A stretch of DNA of 43,931 nt, taken from positions 1 to 43,931 of the forward strand of contig CAZOSB010000019.1 in assembly GCA_964582545.1 (NCBI GenBank). The letters are read 5' to 3'. The first letter of the stretch is position 1. Each line of letters starts with the position of its first letter. A model generated the notes under the pieces. That model saw only the letters and a list, made by a program, of their open reading frames with translations. It searched no databases and was not told the origin of the DNA. The stretch comes from JAVVUJ01 sp964582545 (GTDB taxonomy: Bacteria > Bacillota > Clostridia > Peptostreptococcales > Anaerovoracaceae). The translations under genes were made by a program, and so were the position numbers. Of the stretch, positions 24,204 through 31,979 are shown one piece after another.

Positions 24204-25478
24204 CTATCTGATATATTGTTTGTAAAAATAATTAACGGCGTATCGGCACTCGTCCATAGCGTGGTTGTACAGGTCCACTGGCTCTCCGTGTTTGTCTACT
24301 ACGTAAAGCGAGACTTCCCGGAGAAAGTCCTGATGGCCGTACTTTTCGTCTTCTATGAGCAAAAGGACCCTATCCGCAATAAGGGACTGAGTCCTTTCGA
24401 TACCGACTTTTATGCCTTTAGCGTTGCCTTTGACGTCATGGGCGTTATTGTCTGCTCCTCTAGTGTCGATACCTACTAGAGATAACTCTTCCCTGAGCGC
24501 CTTACACGCAGGATCGACGAACACTTCCGACTCCCGCATTTTAAATTTATTTCGGCAGTAGGGGATAAACGTGTAGGCTATGTCCTTTGCCTGTAGGCTC
24601 ATGGCTTTAACCATGCCTGTTGCCGTGCTGTCGTAGTAATAATTAGCTGCGCGATGGAGTCGATACTTACCCTTGTCGTCTCTGGTAACGATGTTGCAAC
24701 TTACAGACGTGGCGTCTGAAAGCCCGCCATCACCGGAAAAGTACATTTCCATCACCGTACCAGTTATTCCGGATACGATATTCTCCGCATGGCTGAACAT
24801 AGAGTATATAACTCCTTGCGGGATTACCCTGCGCCCAAACCAGTCTCTCTCAAGCAAGAATGGGTTTTTGCTAAGCACCTCAAATAATGCTTGCTTACGC
24901 TCCATGGAGAGAATCGGATTGTCGTCCATCGTCCAGTGATTCCAAATTGTATTCTGTACCTCGAACACATCTTTGATCACGGGGTGCTGAGGGGAGGGAG
25001 GGTTGAGGTCCGCAAGATGCCACCGTGTCTTTGCGGCAAATGTACGCCTAAAAGCCTCGTTCCACGTGTTAGGGTGCAGCAAATCGATTTCTAAAAAAAC
25101 AACGCTCCCGAAGGATAACCCTTGGAAGCTTTTATAACTGTCTGCCTTGCCGCCGCCTTTGTAGTAGATCCGCTTTTCCCCGCTGGGGGTGTGAATCTCT
25201 AAGTGGTCCCCGTGTTCGTCGTGACGGATCCGACAATTGCCATCAAATATGTTTTGCAGGCCCATGCCGTCACAGTCAATAAAAAGCTTGTAGGCTTGCT
25301 CTTGGTTGTAGCCGAGAATGAGGTGGTTTTGGTCAGCGGTCTCAATGTAAAACCTAGCCGACCGGAACACTCCGGCGGTCGTCTTACCAGAACGCGGTGT
25401 GCCTTCAAGGACCTCTAAGGAATTGTCTATAAACGGCCGTGCGATCGCATTTGCTTGCTTAGGGGAGAAGGTGATCAT
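24204..25478 (-). CDS. terL: Terminase large subunit, PBSX family
   Basis: The packaging ATPase-nuclease, 424 residues. Walker A GTPRSGKT lies at residues 26-33 and Walker B VVFLEID at 126-132. The LADLNPPSPQHPV stretch is typical of the PBSX family. The C-terminal nuclease shows FSGDGGLSDATS and FVDPACKALREE. It overlaps the small subunit by 4 bases. Headful (pac) packaging is likely from the family but not proven. Confidence 0.93.
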   Translation of the reverse strand: MITFSPKQANAIARPFIDNSLEVLEGTPRSGKTTAGVFRSARFYIETADQNHLILGYNQEQAYKLFIDCDGMGLQNIFDGNCRIRHDEHGDHLEIHTPSGEKRIYYKGGGKADSYKSFQGLSFGSVVFLEIDLLHPNTWNEAFRRTFAAKTRWHLADLNPPSPQHPVIKDVFEVQNTIWNHWTMDDNPILSMERKQALFEVLSKNPFLLERDWFGRRVIPQGVIYSMFSHAENIVSGITGTVMEMYFSGDGGLSDATSVSCNIVTRDDKGKYRLHRAANYYYDSTATGMVKAMSLQAKDIAYTFIPYCRNKFKMRESEVFVDPACKALREELSLVGIDTRGADNNAHDVKGNAKGIKVGIERTQSLIADRVLLLIEDEKYGHQDFLREVSLYVVDKHGEPVDLYNHAMDECRYAVNYFYKQYIR

Positions 25479-26200
25479 TTGCCCTCACCGCCCTTTACGA
25501 CAGTTATAAGAGCTTCCATGAGCTTGGTGTTGGGCTCTTTGCCCTCGCCTTTGAGTTTGGCTGTACCGGCTTTGATATTCTCAATTCTAGCTTTCTGCTC
25601 CTCTGTGGCAAGGTCCCAGTTGCGGTGTAACATATCATCATAAGTTTTAATCATGCTGTTAAGCGACGTCATCGCCCGAGCCTGAGCCTGCAGGAAGTTT
25701 GCTTGTTTATCCCAAGCGTGCTGCACTTCCCACTTCTCACCGATAATTTTGCCGCTTTGTTCACCAACCTTTTCAATCGTCTTGTCGTCCCGGTCAGAGA
25801 CATGCATTATTTTCTGCGCCCGGATGATGGCAGCGTACTGGATAGTTATCTGATCCCACAATATGTCGAGAGGGGAGAGGGTGCCGACAGCTTCCACTAG
25901 TTCCATCGTTTCTTTTGGGAGGTATTTTGAGAATAAGCCGTGCTTTTCCGCGTTCTTGTTTTTAGGTGGGGCAGATTGATTTCCGCCAACTGCATTTTTA
26001 TTGCCGGGTTGCCCGCCTCGCTTTTGTGTGCATACTTTTTTATTTTTTGCATGCACACTTTTCGATTTACTCTTAGACCACTTGTGTCTGGTCTTCCACG
26101 ATTTCACCGTGTTGAGAGTGACATTATATTTTTCGGCAATTTCTTTATACTTCATGCCGTCCATGTAATCCTGTTCTGCAAGTTCATAATTTTGCGCCAA
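25475..26200 (-). CDS. terS: Terminase small subunit
   Basis: A 241-residue DNA-recognition subunit. The N-terminal helix-turn-helix (EQDYMDGMKYKEIAEKYNVT then VKSWKTRHKW) is followed by a basic linker and KHGLFSKYLPKETMELVEA, a pattern of the PBSX-type small terminases. The start is TTG at 26200. Overlap with terL indicates coupled translation. A terminator upstream (26236-26262) means the packaging operon probably needs its own promoter or antitermination. Confidence 0.88.
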   Translation of the reverse strand: MAQNYELAEQDYMDGMKYKEIAEKYNVTLNTVKSWKTRHKWSKSKSKSVHAKNKKVCTQKRGGQPGNKNAVGGNQSAPPKNKNAEKHGLFSKYLPKETMELVEAVGTLSPLDILWDQITIQYAAIIRAQKIMHVSDRDDKTIEKVGEQSGKIIGEKWEVQHAWDKQANFLQAQARAMTSLNSMIKTYDDMLHRNWDLATEEQKARIENIKAGTAKLKGEGKEPNTKLMEALITVVKGGEGK

Positions 26201-26235
26201 GCCTCACCACCTCTCAATCGTTTTGTTGTGTTATA

Positions 26236-26262
26236 TTAAAAAAGAACCCCTAGGCAGGGTTC
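26236..26262 (-). terminator. Rho-independent terminator before the packaging genes
   Basis: GAACCC and GGGTTC arms (26244-26262) on the minus strand run into six T's (26238-26243). It ends the transcript of the 26261-26482 gene, overlapping its last codons. Confidence 0.8.
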
Positions 26263-26482
26263 AAGTGTTAAATGCTACTGTTGGTTTAAATTCTTTTTCT
26301 ACTGATTCAGAAGAGTGTATACATTGTTTTCTATGTGGACAGTTGTCTTGCTCGTCACACCTTATTGTTGTGAAATTAGTTCCTCTTGGGCGGTCTATTT
26401 TTACTTCCATTCCAGTAATTTTAATTTGTACACCAATTCCGTCTTTACTCTTGCAAAATCCATTACGTTCAATTGTTTTCAT
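26261..26482 (-). CDS. Small phage protein with cysteine cluster, 73 aa
   Basis: ATG at 26482 has AGGAGG 11 bases upstream. A basic N-terminal half precedes RCDEQDNCPHRKQC, a CxxxxxCxxxxxC cluster that may bind metal. It sits between the late regulator and terS, flanked by terminators on both sides, so it is an independent short transcript. I do not recognise it. Confidence 0.65.
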   Translation of the reverse strand: MKTIERNGFCKSKDGIGVQIKITGMEVKIDRPRGTNFTTIRCDEQDNCPHRKQCIHSSESVEKEFKPTVAFNT

Positions 26483-26540
26483 GTATTTTTTCGCCTCCTT
26501 TCAACTCTATAATATCTTAAGTTATTGTAGAAATCAACCA

Positions 26541-26571
26541 AAAAGACGACCAGTTATATCGGTCGTCTTTT
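26541..26571. terminator. Bidirectional terminator after the early/late regulator operon
   Basis: AAAAGACGACC (26541-26551) and GGTCGTCTTTT (26561-26571) pair perfectly, with T-runs on both strands. It ends the leftward replication operon. Confidence 0.8.
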
Positions 26572-26655
26572 CGAATTAACAAGGAGGGTTCCAATCTGTG
26601 GACATTATCACCCAGTAACATAATAACACGGATAAAATGTCACAAGTGTCACAAT

Positions 26656-27045
26656 TTACTCTTTTTCAAAAAATCTTTTAATTTTCATAGTAATTGCATG
26701 TCTGCTATACCCCAGTTCGTTCGCAATCACTTCATGCTTCAAGCCATTTCGATAATGTAATCTAAGTATCGTCCGCATCTCCGAATCCTCCACCGTATCA
26801 AGCCAATCCTCCATGGCTTTTAGACGCCCCTGCAATACCACCAGCTTTCGCTCTAAGCGTTTTTGTAGGCTATCGTGGAGTTCCATGTCCAAGCCTTTGA
26901 TTTTAATTGTGTGGCTTATGTACGGATGCTCGGGCATAGAACCAGTCACCGAGTCGGTGGTCATGGGCAGGGAGTGGAGCTCTTCATCCAGCAGGCGGAT
27001 CTCCGTTTTCAGGGCCCGGAGTTGCTCAAGGTCTTGTTTAGTCAT
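26656..27045 (-). CDS. ArpU/DUF1492-like late transcription regulator
   Basis: A 129-residue protein with an N-terminal helical segment and a C-terminal sigma-70 region 4-like helix-turn-helix (DSEMRTILRLHYRNGLKHEV, then IANELGYSRHAITMKIKRF). This is the layout of the DUF1492/ArpU/RinA-type activators that switch on late genes in Firmicutes phages. It is the last gene before the late operon, as expected. It overlaps its upstream neighbour by 4 bases. Confidence 0.8.
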   Translation of the reverse strand: MTKQDLEQLRALKTEIRLLDEELHSLPMTTDSVTGSMPEHPYISHTIKIKGLDMELHDSLQKRLERKLVVLQGRLKAMEDWLDTVEDSEMRTILRLHYRNGLKHEVIANELGYSRHAITMKIKRFFEKE

Positions 27046-27683
27046 AGGCAGCCTCCATATCGTTCCACAACCCTCGAATAGGTATTGAGATCCTTGGCAT
27101 CAAGCGGCAATTCATCCACAACCCTATCCATAATTCTCTGCCGCGCATCATCGTATAAGTCAAGTTCTGCCCGGAATTTACTCTCAAGTGTAAACGACTC
27201 CTTGTGTGCTGGTCTATCAAATTCATAAGCAGGATCATCACCAAGTTCCGATAGTTTTGAAGCTTCGTAATCGAGTTGAGTTTTTTTGGTTTCTTCAGGA
27301 TCGGAATCTAGCTTATAAATCTTGACTTCAGGCAGGTCCATTTTGCGATAGCCTGACACACCTGAAATATAATCCGTTTTTGAAATTGTTGTAACATCTT
27401 TGATTTTAACGCCGTCTTGCCATTCGTAGTTAACACGCCGAACTGTAAAACTATCCTCATGAACGTCTATAACTCTGTATGTAACCGTGTCTTTAGTCAG
27501 CGTGTCTAGTGGCTTTAAATCAAATGCTCGCTCCTGAGAGAGTGATTGTTGGTTTCTGATTCGCTTCATTCGGTAAGAAACAGTTCCAGTAGATTTAAAA
27601 CCTAACGTGTCCGCTATTTTTCTGCAAGACATTCCTGCGTCCATCAATTCTTTGATTTGTTGGTCTGATATTTTACTTTTCAT
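27042..27683 (-). CDS. Helix-turn-helix phage protein of unknown function, 213 aa
   Basis: Starts MKSKISDQQIKELMDAGMSC followed by RKIADTLGFKSTGTVSYRMKR, a resolvase-like helix-turn-helix (residues about 7-42). The rest has beta-like and acidic helical regions with no recognisable motif. GGTGCGGGG precedes the ATG, and it is coupled by 4-base overlaps on both sides. A transcriptional or DNA-binding role is inferred from the HTH alone. Confidence 0.7.
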   Translation of the reverse strand: MKSKISDQQIKELMDAGMSCRKIADTLGFKSTGTVSYRMKRIRNQQSLSQERAFDLKPLDTLTKDTVTYRVIDVHEDSFTVRRVNYEWQDGVKIKDVTTISKTDYISGVSGYRKMDLPEVKIYKLDSDPEETKKTQLDYEASKLSELGDDPAYEFDRPAHKESFTLESKFRAELDLYDDARQRIMDRVVDELPLDAKDLNTYSRVVERYGGCL

Positions 27684-27844
27684 CCCCGCACCTCAACTCT
27701 TTCAACTTCAATAACTGCAAATATCTCCCCACATTCCATGCATGCTCCAGTTCCATCGGCTCTATGCTGGTATATTTCTTTTCCGCAATATGGACAATAA
27801 TTTATGCCATCTGTATCGCTGTATCCCTGTACATATTTAATCAT
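27680..27844 (-). CDS. Zinc-ribbon small protein, 54 aa
   Basis: Found between the methyltransferase and the HTH gene, overlapping each by 4 bases (ATGA junctions), which supports it as a real gene. The 54 residues contain YCPYCGKE and ACMECGE, a two-knuckle zinc ribbon, with a charged C-terminal strand. Function unknown. Confidence 0.72.
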   Translation of the reverse strand: MIKYVQGYSDTDGINYCPYCGKEIYQHRADGTGACMECGEIFAVIEVERVEVRG

Positions 27845-29010
27845 CCCTGTACCTCCCCAAACAACTCATGGCTGCCATCCTGCAGGGCTTTTTCCTCGAC
27901 CTCTGCTATTGCCTTAAAAATAGGATAGGCTTGTTGTGGTACTACTGCATTTCCAAGGCATTTAAGTCTGTCCACCCTAGAGGGAATCCCATTAGCCACT
28001 CTACCCACGTTGGGTTCAACTGACCAGATGCTTCCCCCATGGCCGATATCCTCTGCCCTAAAGTCTGCTCCGACAGTTTCTGCCTGCTGGGAGGAGCGTG
28101 ACCCGTCATTGTGTCTTTCCAATCCCGCGCATTGGGAGTGGGAAACATCTTCACCGCATCCGCAAGCCCTAGGCTGTGGCTGGTCTGCCCGTTCGCTGAC
28201 AATCTCCTGCCGGTTTCTGTCAAAACTGCGTCTGGGTGTTCCGTCTCCTGTGTTGTGGGAGTCGGCCACATCAAATGGGGATGCACAACTTGATCGTTCA
28301 GCAAAATCGGCATTGCTTTTTCTAACTTCATCTTCATTCGACTCTCCGAAGATGCTGGCTTCGCATTGGATTCCTGTCGCGCTTCCGTGTACGCTTGGCA
28401 CATCAAGGGATCCACCTGTTCTCTTAAATTGCCGGGTCTCATACGGTTTTTCCTGCCGCCGTTGGTCGCTTGACGTTTCATTGCTTCGTAGCTCCGTGAT
28501 GGAAGATAATCCATAGTGTTTGGCGTGCCCCACAAAGAAGACTCGCTCTCTTCTGTGCGGTGCTCCGACAGCCGCAGCTTCAAAATTAAAAACGGTGACA
28601 GCGTATCCCTCACGCTCCAAGTCTTCACAAACTGTTTTCCCGGCAAGTTTGATGATTCCAGGTACGTTCTCACCAATAACCCAACGTGGCGTAAGTTCTC
28701 TGATAACTCGGAGCATTTCTGGCCAGAGGTAACGGTCGTCTTCTTTACCTTTTTGGTTTCCAGCCACACTGAAGGGTTGGCATGGGAATCCTCCACTGAT
28801 AATGTCGGCTGTATGTAATCCTGTGCGCTCATAAAAACTCTCCTTTGTTACACTTCTGATATCTCTCCACCTTGGCACATCTGGCCAGTGCTTTTCTAAT
28901 ACTTTCGTAGGGTAATCTGCCCACTCGCATTGCCCAACGGTTTCAAACCCTGCCCACTCGGCAGCGATATCTAGCCCGCCAATGCCTGTAAATAAACTAA
29001 GATGATTCAT
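27841..29010 (-). CDS. DNA (cytosine-5) methyltransferase, orphan
   Basis: A 389-residue C5 methylase. Motif I is FTGIGGLDIA (residues 7-16), motif IV GGFPCQPFSV with the catalytic Cys, motif VI ENV, and motif VIII HRRERVFFVG. A variable target-recognition region spans about 165-330 and motifs IX-X end in RLKCLGNAVVPQQAYPI. No restriction endonuclease is adjacent, so it probably protects phage DNA or marks its own sites. Three-quarters of the gene is also open in another frame of the same strand (27942-28832), which constrains its variable region. Confidence 0.93.
   Translation of the reverse strand: MNHLSLFTGIGGLDIAAEWAGFETVGQCEWADYPTKVLEKHWPDVPRWRDIRSVTKESFYERTGLHTADIISGGFPCQPFSVAGNQKGKEDDRYLWPEMLRVIRELTPRWVIGENVPGIIKLAGKTVCEDLEREGYAVTVFNFEAAAVGAPHRRERVFFVGHAKHYGLSSITELRSNETSSDQRRQEKPYETRQFKRTGGSLDVPSVHGSATGIQCEASIFGESNEDEVRKSNADFAERSSCASPFDVADSHNTGDGTPRRSFDRNRQEIVSERADQPQPRACGCGEDVSHSQCAGLERHNDGSRSSQQAETVGADFRAEDIGHGGSIWSVEPNVGRVANGIPSRVDRLKCLGNAVVPQQAYPIFKAIAEVEEKALQDGSHELFGEVQG
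27942..28832 (-). CDS. Overprinted ORF within the methyltransferase gene, 296 aa
   Basis: The same strand as the methylase, in a different frame, is open for 296 codons from an ATG at 28832 with AAGGAGAG (28839-28846) six bases upstream. The protein does not look random: ESSLWGTPNTMDYLP, MWPTPTTQETEHPDA, MFPTPNARDWKDT and LNPTWVEWLMGFPLGWTDL are motifs I recognise from phage proteins encoded with cytosine methylases (repeated W/LPTPTA-D followed by LNP--V-WLMG-P--W). Those proteins usually have their own gene after the methylase. Here both are encoded by the same DNA. Function unknown. Confidence 0.55.
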   Translation of the reverse strand: MSAQDYIQPTLSVEDSHANPSVWLETKKVKKTTVTSGQKCSELSENLRHVGLLVRTYLESSNLPGKQFVKTWSVRDTLSPFLILKLRLSEHRTEESESSLWGTPNTMDYLPSRSYEAMKRQATNGGRKNRMRPGNLREQVDPLMCQAYTEARQESNAKPASSESRMKMKLEKAMPILLNDQVVHPHLMWPTPTTQETEHPDAVLTETGRRLSANGQTSHSLGLADAVKMFPTPNARDWKDTMTGHAPPSRQKLSEQTLGQRISAMGEASGQLNPTWVEWLMGFPLGWTDLNALEMQ

Positions 29011-29031
29011 TTTGGTTCCTCCTTTGGTTTA

Positions 29032-29334
29032 TTAGAATGGCACATCTTGATCGCTTAATTCACTTTTTAATAATTCTTGGTTTTCAACGGCAAACTTCGC
29101 TGCTTCCTTTTTCACAATCCCTATAATGGGGCTTAGGTCTTGAATTTTTAATCCTTGCTTAGAAATTATGTATTCAACGTCTCCGGAAATCGTTCCGCTG
29201 ACCGCTATTCCTGCGGCATCTCCATATCGTGTTTTAACTTTTAGGAGATCTCCCCTGTGAATTATCCTTTCGTCTGTGACTGAAAAAATATATTTCTTGT
29301 TACTGTTTTGATGTTTTACGTATACAATTTTCAT
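29032..29334 (-). CDS. Hypothetical phage early protein, 100 aa
   Basis: ATG at 29334 has AGGAGG upstream. The product is a small beta-rich domain (KIVYVKHQNSNKKYIFSV, then RGDLLKVKTRYGDAAGIAV), like an SH3/Tudor-type fold, then a short helix. No cysteine, no membrane segment. It lies between rusA and the methyltransferase in the replication region. I do not recognise the family. Confidence 0.72.
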   Translation of the reverse strand: MKIVYVKHQNSNKKYIFSVTDERIIHRGDLLKVKTRYGDAAGIAVSGTISGDVEYIISKQGLKIQDLSPIIGIVKKEAAKFAVENQELLKSELSDQDVPF

Positions 29335-29345
29335 AATTTTGCCTC

Positions 29346-29792
29346 CTAAAAATCTTCCACAAGATTCAATTTCACCTGATACGGCTCATCCTCAAGTGGC
29401 TCGATCCATATTTCCGTACGTGGGTTTTTCCGGTCTAAAAATACTCTGCTTCCATCTGTACTAATGACGATGGATGGAGATAAGGCGCTATCATCAACAA
29501 GCACGCCGGCTTTGACCAAGATATCAAGTAAGGCATTCTCGAGATTGCACTTGTCGACCTTTATCAGGCTTTCCCTGTAGTAATGCGCCTTTACGTTGAC
29601 TGGGTAATCAATCATCTTTCTGACTTTCTGAGGGATCACCATTAGGCAATCCCTCTCATATTGTTGATAAATATCCGACTGCATCATCCCAAGAAACTTC
29701 CCGCCTCTTCCAAGCCTTGGCTGCATGTTGTTCTTCTTGGTCCGTGGGTTTAGTGGAATCTTAAAGTGCACCGTCTCATGAAGCTTGCTCAT
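29346..29792 (-). CDS. rusA: RusA-family Holliday junction resolvase
   Basis: Start chosen at 29792 (MSKLHETV), 6 bases past GGAGG and overlapping the previous gene by 17 bases; earlier in-frame starts lack a site. The 148 residues include FKIPLNPRTKKNN at the start and the acidic core VDKCNLENALLDILVKAGVL followed by VDDS, whose aspartates bind the metal in RusA. It resolves recombination or replication junctions before packaging. Confidence 0.85.
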   Translation of the reverse strand: MSKLHETVHFKIPLNPRTKKNNMQPRLGRGGKFLGMMQSDIYQQYERDCLMVIPQKVRKMIDYPVNVKAHYYRESLIKVDKCNLENALLDILVKAGVLVDDSALSPSIVISTDGSRVFLDRKNPRTEIWIEPLEDEPYQVKLNLVEDF

Positions 29793-30426
29793 CTTCATCC
29801 TCCGAAGGATTGGAAGGTAACTCATCGATGGTCATTTGCCCAGAAGCCTCCCTAAAGCCTATAATCTTGACGTCTTCCTCGAGTACGTTGGGAATCACCG
29901 TTTGTGGTTCCAGGTATCCATGCCCAAAGGTGGCAACCATCTTAGAATTAAAGTCCTCGGTGTATTTGAATATGGATCCGTCGGCAGGATTAATTCGTAA
30001 CAGTTGGCTCATAATGGCAGCATTGATTTGCGCCGAAGTCCATTTCTCAATCCAATGCCCACGCATTTTGACTATGTACTCAAATCCGTAGCACAGTTTA
30101 AACCACTTTGGCGCCCGGGCTATTTCAATCTTCCATTTGCTATTAATGCTAGATTTATCGCTAGGTTCCCACACCTCATCCACGATAAAGGCAATCTCAT
30201 GTGGGTAAATTTTGTGTAGCAGGGTAGAATATTTGTTCGCAATCATTCTTGCGGTTTCCTGATAGGTTTGGTTAATCGCGTTAGCCTCGTCCAGTTTCAA
30301 AAAGTGAAATCCGTTGTCATATTCCGGGAATGAATCACTGCCGTTTGTTATTAGACAGTAATTGCTGTCTGGGGCTTCTGTTTCCTTGATTAACTTGTCT
30401 TCGTTATCGTAAAATTTAATTTTCAT
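29776..30426 (-). CDS. Putative phage metallopeptidase-like protein, catalytic motif lost
   Basis: 216 residues. The central part (ANKYSTLLHKIYPHEIAFIV, then KWKIEIARAPKWFKLCYGFEY and YIVKMRGHWIEKWTSAQINA) follows the pattern of the putative phage metallopeptidase family, in which a zinc HExRH motif comes next. Here the corresponding stretch reads IMSQLLRINPADG, so the metal-binding histidines are absent. If the family call is right this is a catalytically inactive paralogue. The C-terminus is acidic (SNPSEDEDEQAS). Confidence 0.6.
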   Translation of the reverse strand: MKIKFYDNEDKLIKETEAPDSNYCLITNGSDSFPEYDNGFHFLKLDEANAINQTYQETARMIANKYSTLLHKIYPHEIAFIVDEVWEPSDKSSINSKWKIEIARAPKWFKLCYGFEYIVKMRGHWIEKWTSAQINAAIMSQLLRINPADGSIFKYTEDFNSKMVATFGHGYLEPQTVIPNVLEEDVKIIGFREASGQMTIDELPSNPSEDEDEQAS

Positions 30427-30953
30427 AGGGTACCTCCACTTTCTAATTGCAAATTTGCATTTTGAATTAATTTTCTAATATCTTCTGGCAAAGCTTTCTT
30501 TGCCTTTTCTCGTTTTTTAATAACTTCGATGGTCTTTAAAAATTGACCTCTCGTAACCGTCTGTAAAATATTCATATCCGATAGAGATAGCTCTCTCAGT
30601 GCTGAGGGGCTGCCTAACCACTTTTGACAAACCTCAGGAAGCTTATTAAATTCTTCCACACATCCGTAGTATCCGTTGCGGGAAGCTTTTTCCACAAGTG
30701 TCCAGAGTTCCGCTGCCGTGTCATCCTTGCCGGAGATTAATTCGATTTGTGACACGATGGCTCCAACGGAAGGGAATTGTGAGTATTCCCGGCGGTCTTC
30801 TCTGGCTAAATTTATTACCGCTTGCTCGACGACTATGTAATCATATCCTTGTAAAACAAGATGATAAGCATTTACGGTTGTTTTAGGGTCTTTCTTTAGC
30901 TCGTAATAAGCTTCCAATAGGGCAATGATTTTACCGGTCTCCTGTTTAGTCAT
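30423..30953 (-). CDS. Replicative helicase loader/inhibitor-like protein
   Basis: Start chosen at 30953 (MTKQETGK) with AAGGAGTG upstream; the 10 upstream codons are read-through. The 176 residues start TGKIIALLEAYYELKKDPKT with VNAYHLVLQGYDYIVVEQAV, matching the G39P-type loader and inhibitor of the SPP1 G40P helicase. This fits its place after the initiator gene. It would deliver the host or phage DnaB-type helicase to the origin. Confidence 0.75.
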   Translation of the reverse strand: MTKQETGKIIALLEAYYELKKDPKTTVNAYHLVLQGYDYIVVEQAVINLAREDRREYSQFPSVGAIVSQIELISGKDDTAAELWTLVEKASRNGYYGCVEEFNKLPEVCQKWLGSPSALRELSLSDMNILQTVTRGQFLKTIEVIKKREKAKKALPEDIRKLIQNANLQLESGGTL

Positions 30954-31695
30954 CAAACACTCCTTCCTGCACAAGTTCAGCAACCGTTTTTCTCTCTTGC
31001 GAAGAATCTTTTTTTAGAGGAAAAACTCCCTGCCAGCAATTCATTACCGATTGCTCTATGATTTCTGCTGTCTCTCGAAGGCTTCCGCCAGATAGTTTAT
31101 TTGCCTTTTTCACAATCAGGTTAGCAGCGTTAGCAGTAAGAGGTTTTTTAATTGATTCTCTCATCTCAATAAAGTCTTCCATGGGCTTTTTTAGTTCGGA
31201 AGGTAAATCGGAAAAAAATTCGCTATATATATTTCTTTCATTCTTTACATTCTTTACATTCTTATCTTTCTTTACCTTCTTAAGATGTGGTTGATGGTTG
31301 GTTATTCGTTGGTTATTCGTTGGTTGATGGTTGGTTGCTCGTTGGTTGATGGTTGGTTGCTCGTTGGTTACAAAATCTTCTGAAGATTGATAATCTCCCC
31401 AATTTTCAACGGTTATGATAGTAAATTTGTTGGTTGAATTTTGCGAAATTTCGCCCGTACTTTCCAACTTTTTTAGAGCAGTTCTGACCTGTTGACGTGA
31501 TAGTCCGAGATCAGTGGATAATTTTTGAGTACCAACGACAGCCTGCCCGGGTTTAATTTCATGCCCCATATAATGACCGGGTTTGAACGCCGCAACGATG
31601 AGAAGATGTAAAAAAACACTCTTAACTGCATTGTCCTGATACCATCCCCACTGCACTAATTTTCGATGTATTTTTACATAGCCATTAAGTACCAA
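30946..31695 (-). CDS. Phage replication initiator (winged helix, DnaD-like C-terminus)
   Basis: Start TTG at 31695 lies 7 bases past GGAGG; the preceding codons overlap the upstream gene. The protein has an N-terminal winged-helix domain (HRKLVQWGWYQDNAVKSVFL, then STDLGLSRQQVRTALKKLES), a repetitive Q/N/T/P linker, a basic patch (LKKVKKDKNVKNVKNERN) and a C-terminal helical domain of DnaD/DnaB-II character. It would bind the phage origin and recruit the helicase loader encoded next. The linker DNA is an array of 22-bp repeats, a candidate origin. Confidence 0.78.
   Translation of the reverse strand: MVLNGYVKIHRKLVQWGWYQDNAVKSVFLHLLIVAAFKPGHYMGHEIKPGQAVVGTQKLSTDLGLSRQQVRTALKKLESTGEISQNSTNKFTIITVENWGDYQSSEDFVTNEQPTINQRATNHQPTNNQRITNHQPHLKKVKKDKNVKNVKNERNIYSEFFSDLPSELKKPMEDFIEMRESIKKPLTANAANLIVKKANKLSGGSLRETAEIIEQSVMNCWQGVFPLKKDSSQERKTVAELVQEGVFDD
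31288..31370. repeat. Iteron-like 22-bp tandem repeats in the initiator gene
   Basis: Three 22-bp units (31288-31309, 31321-31342, 31343-31364) and one 11-bp half unit (31310-31320), each ending in TTCGT or CTCGT, plus a 6-base start of another (31365-31370). Units two and three are identical and unit one differs by two bases. Since 22 is not a multiple of 3, the repeat is conserved at the DNA level, not as protein. Confidence 0.7.
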
Positions 31696-31706
31696 AACGC
31701 TGCCTC

Positions 31707-31979
31707 CTAACACTTACCACATTTAAACACATGAGGCTCATAAGCCTTCTTAATTTTCGATCTGTCCATCTCTTGAAACGCTTGATAAATCAAACAATCC
31801 TTCAAGATGACACTGTCCCACAAAGTGTCCACGAGCCACATTTTTCCCTCTCCGGGAATATACATTACTGGGCATTCCTGTACCGGGATCCACATCCCCG
31901 AAACCGTCCTTGACCATTTGATTATTTCTCCACACTCGGTGCAAAAATTCTCACCCCGGAATTTGCTCAGGAATTGCAT
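31707..31979 (-). CDS. Small zinc-ribbon phage protein, 90 aa
   Basis: Start at 31979 (MQFLSKFRG), six bases past GGAGG. The N-terminus has ENFCTECGEIIKW and the C-terminus FKCGKC, two CxxC pairs likely to form one zinc ribbon. The middle is hydrophobic and aromatic (MWIPVQECPVMYIPGEGK). It overlaps both the nuclease gene upstream and nearly abuts the initiator downstream. Function unknown; located in the replication operon. Confidence 0.68.
   Translation of the reverse strand: MQFLSKFRGENFCTECGEIIKWSRTVSGMWIPVQECPVMYIPGEGKMWLVDTLWDSVILKDCLIYQAFQEMDRSKIKKAYEPHVFKCGKC

Noticed and set aside
31288..31370. CRISPR array
   Set aside because: The repeats are directly tandem, 22 bp, with no unique spacers, and lie inside a gene. 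No cas genes are in the window.
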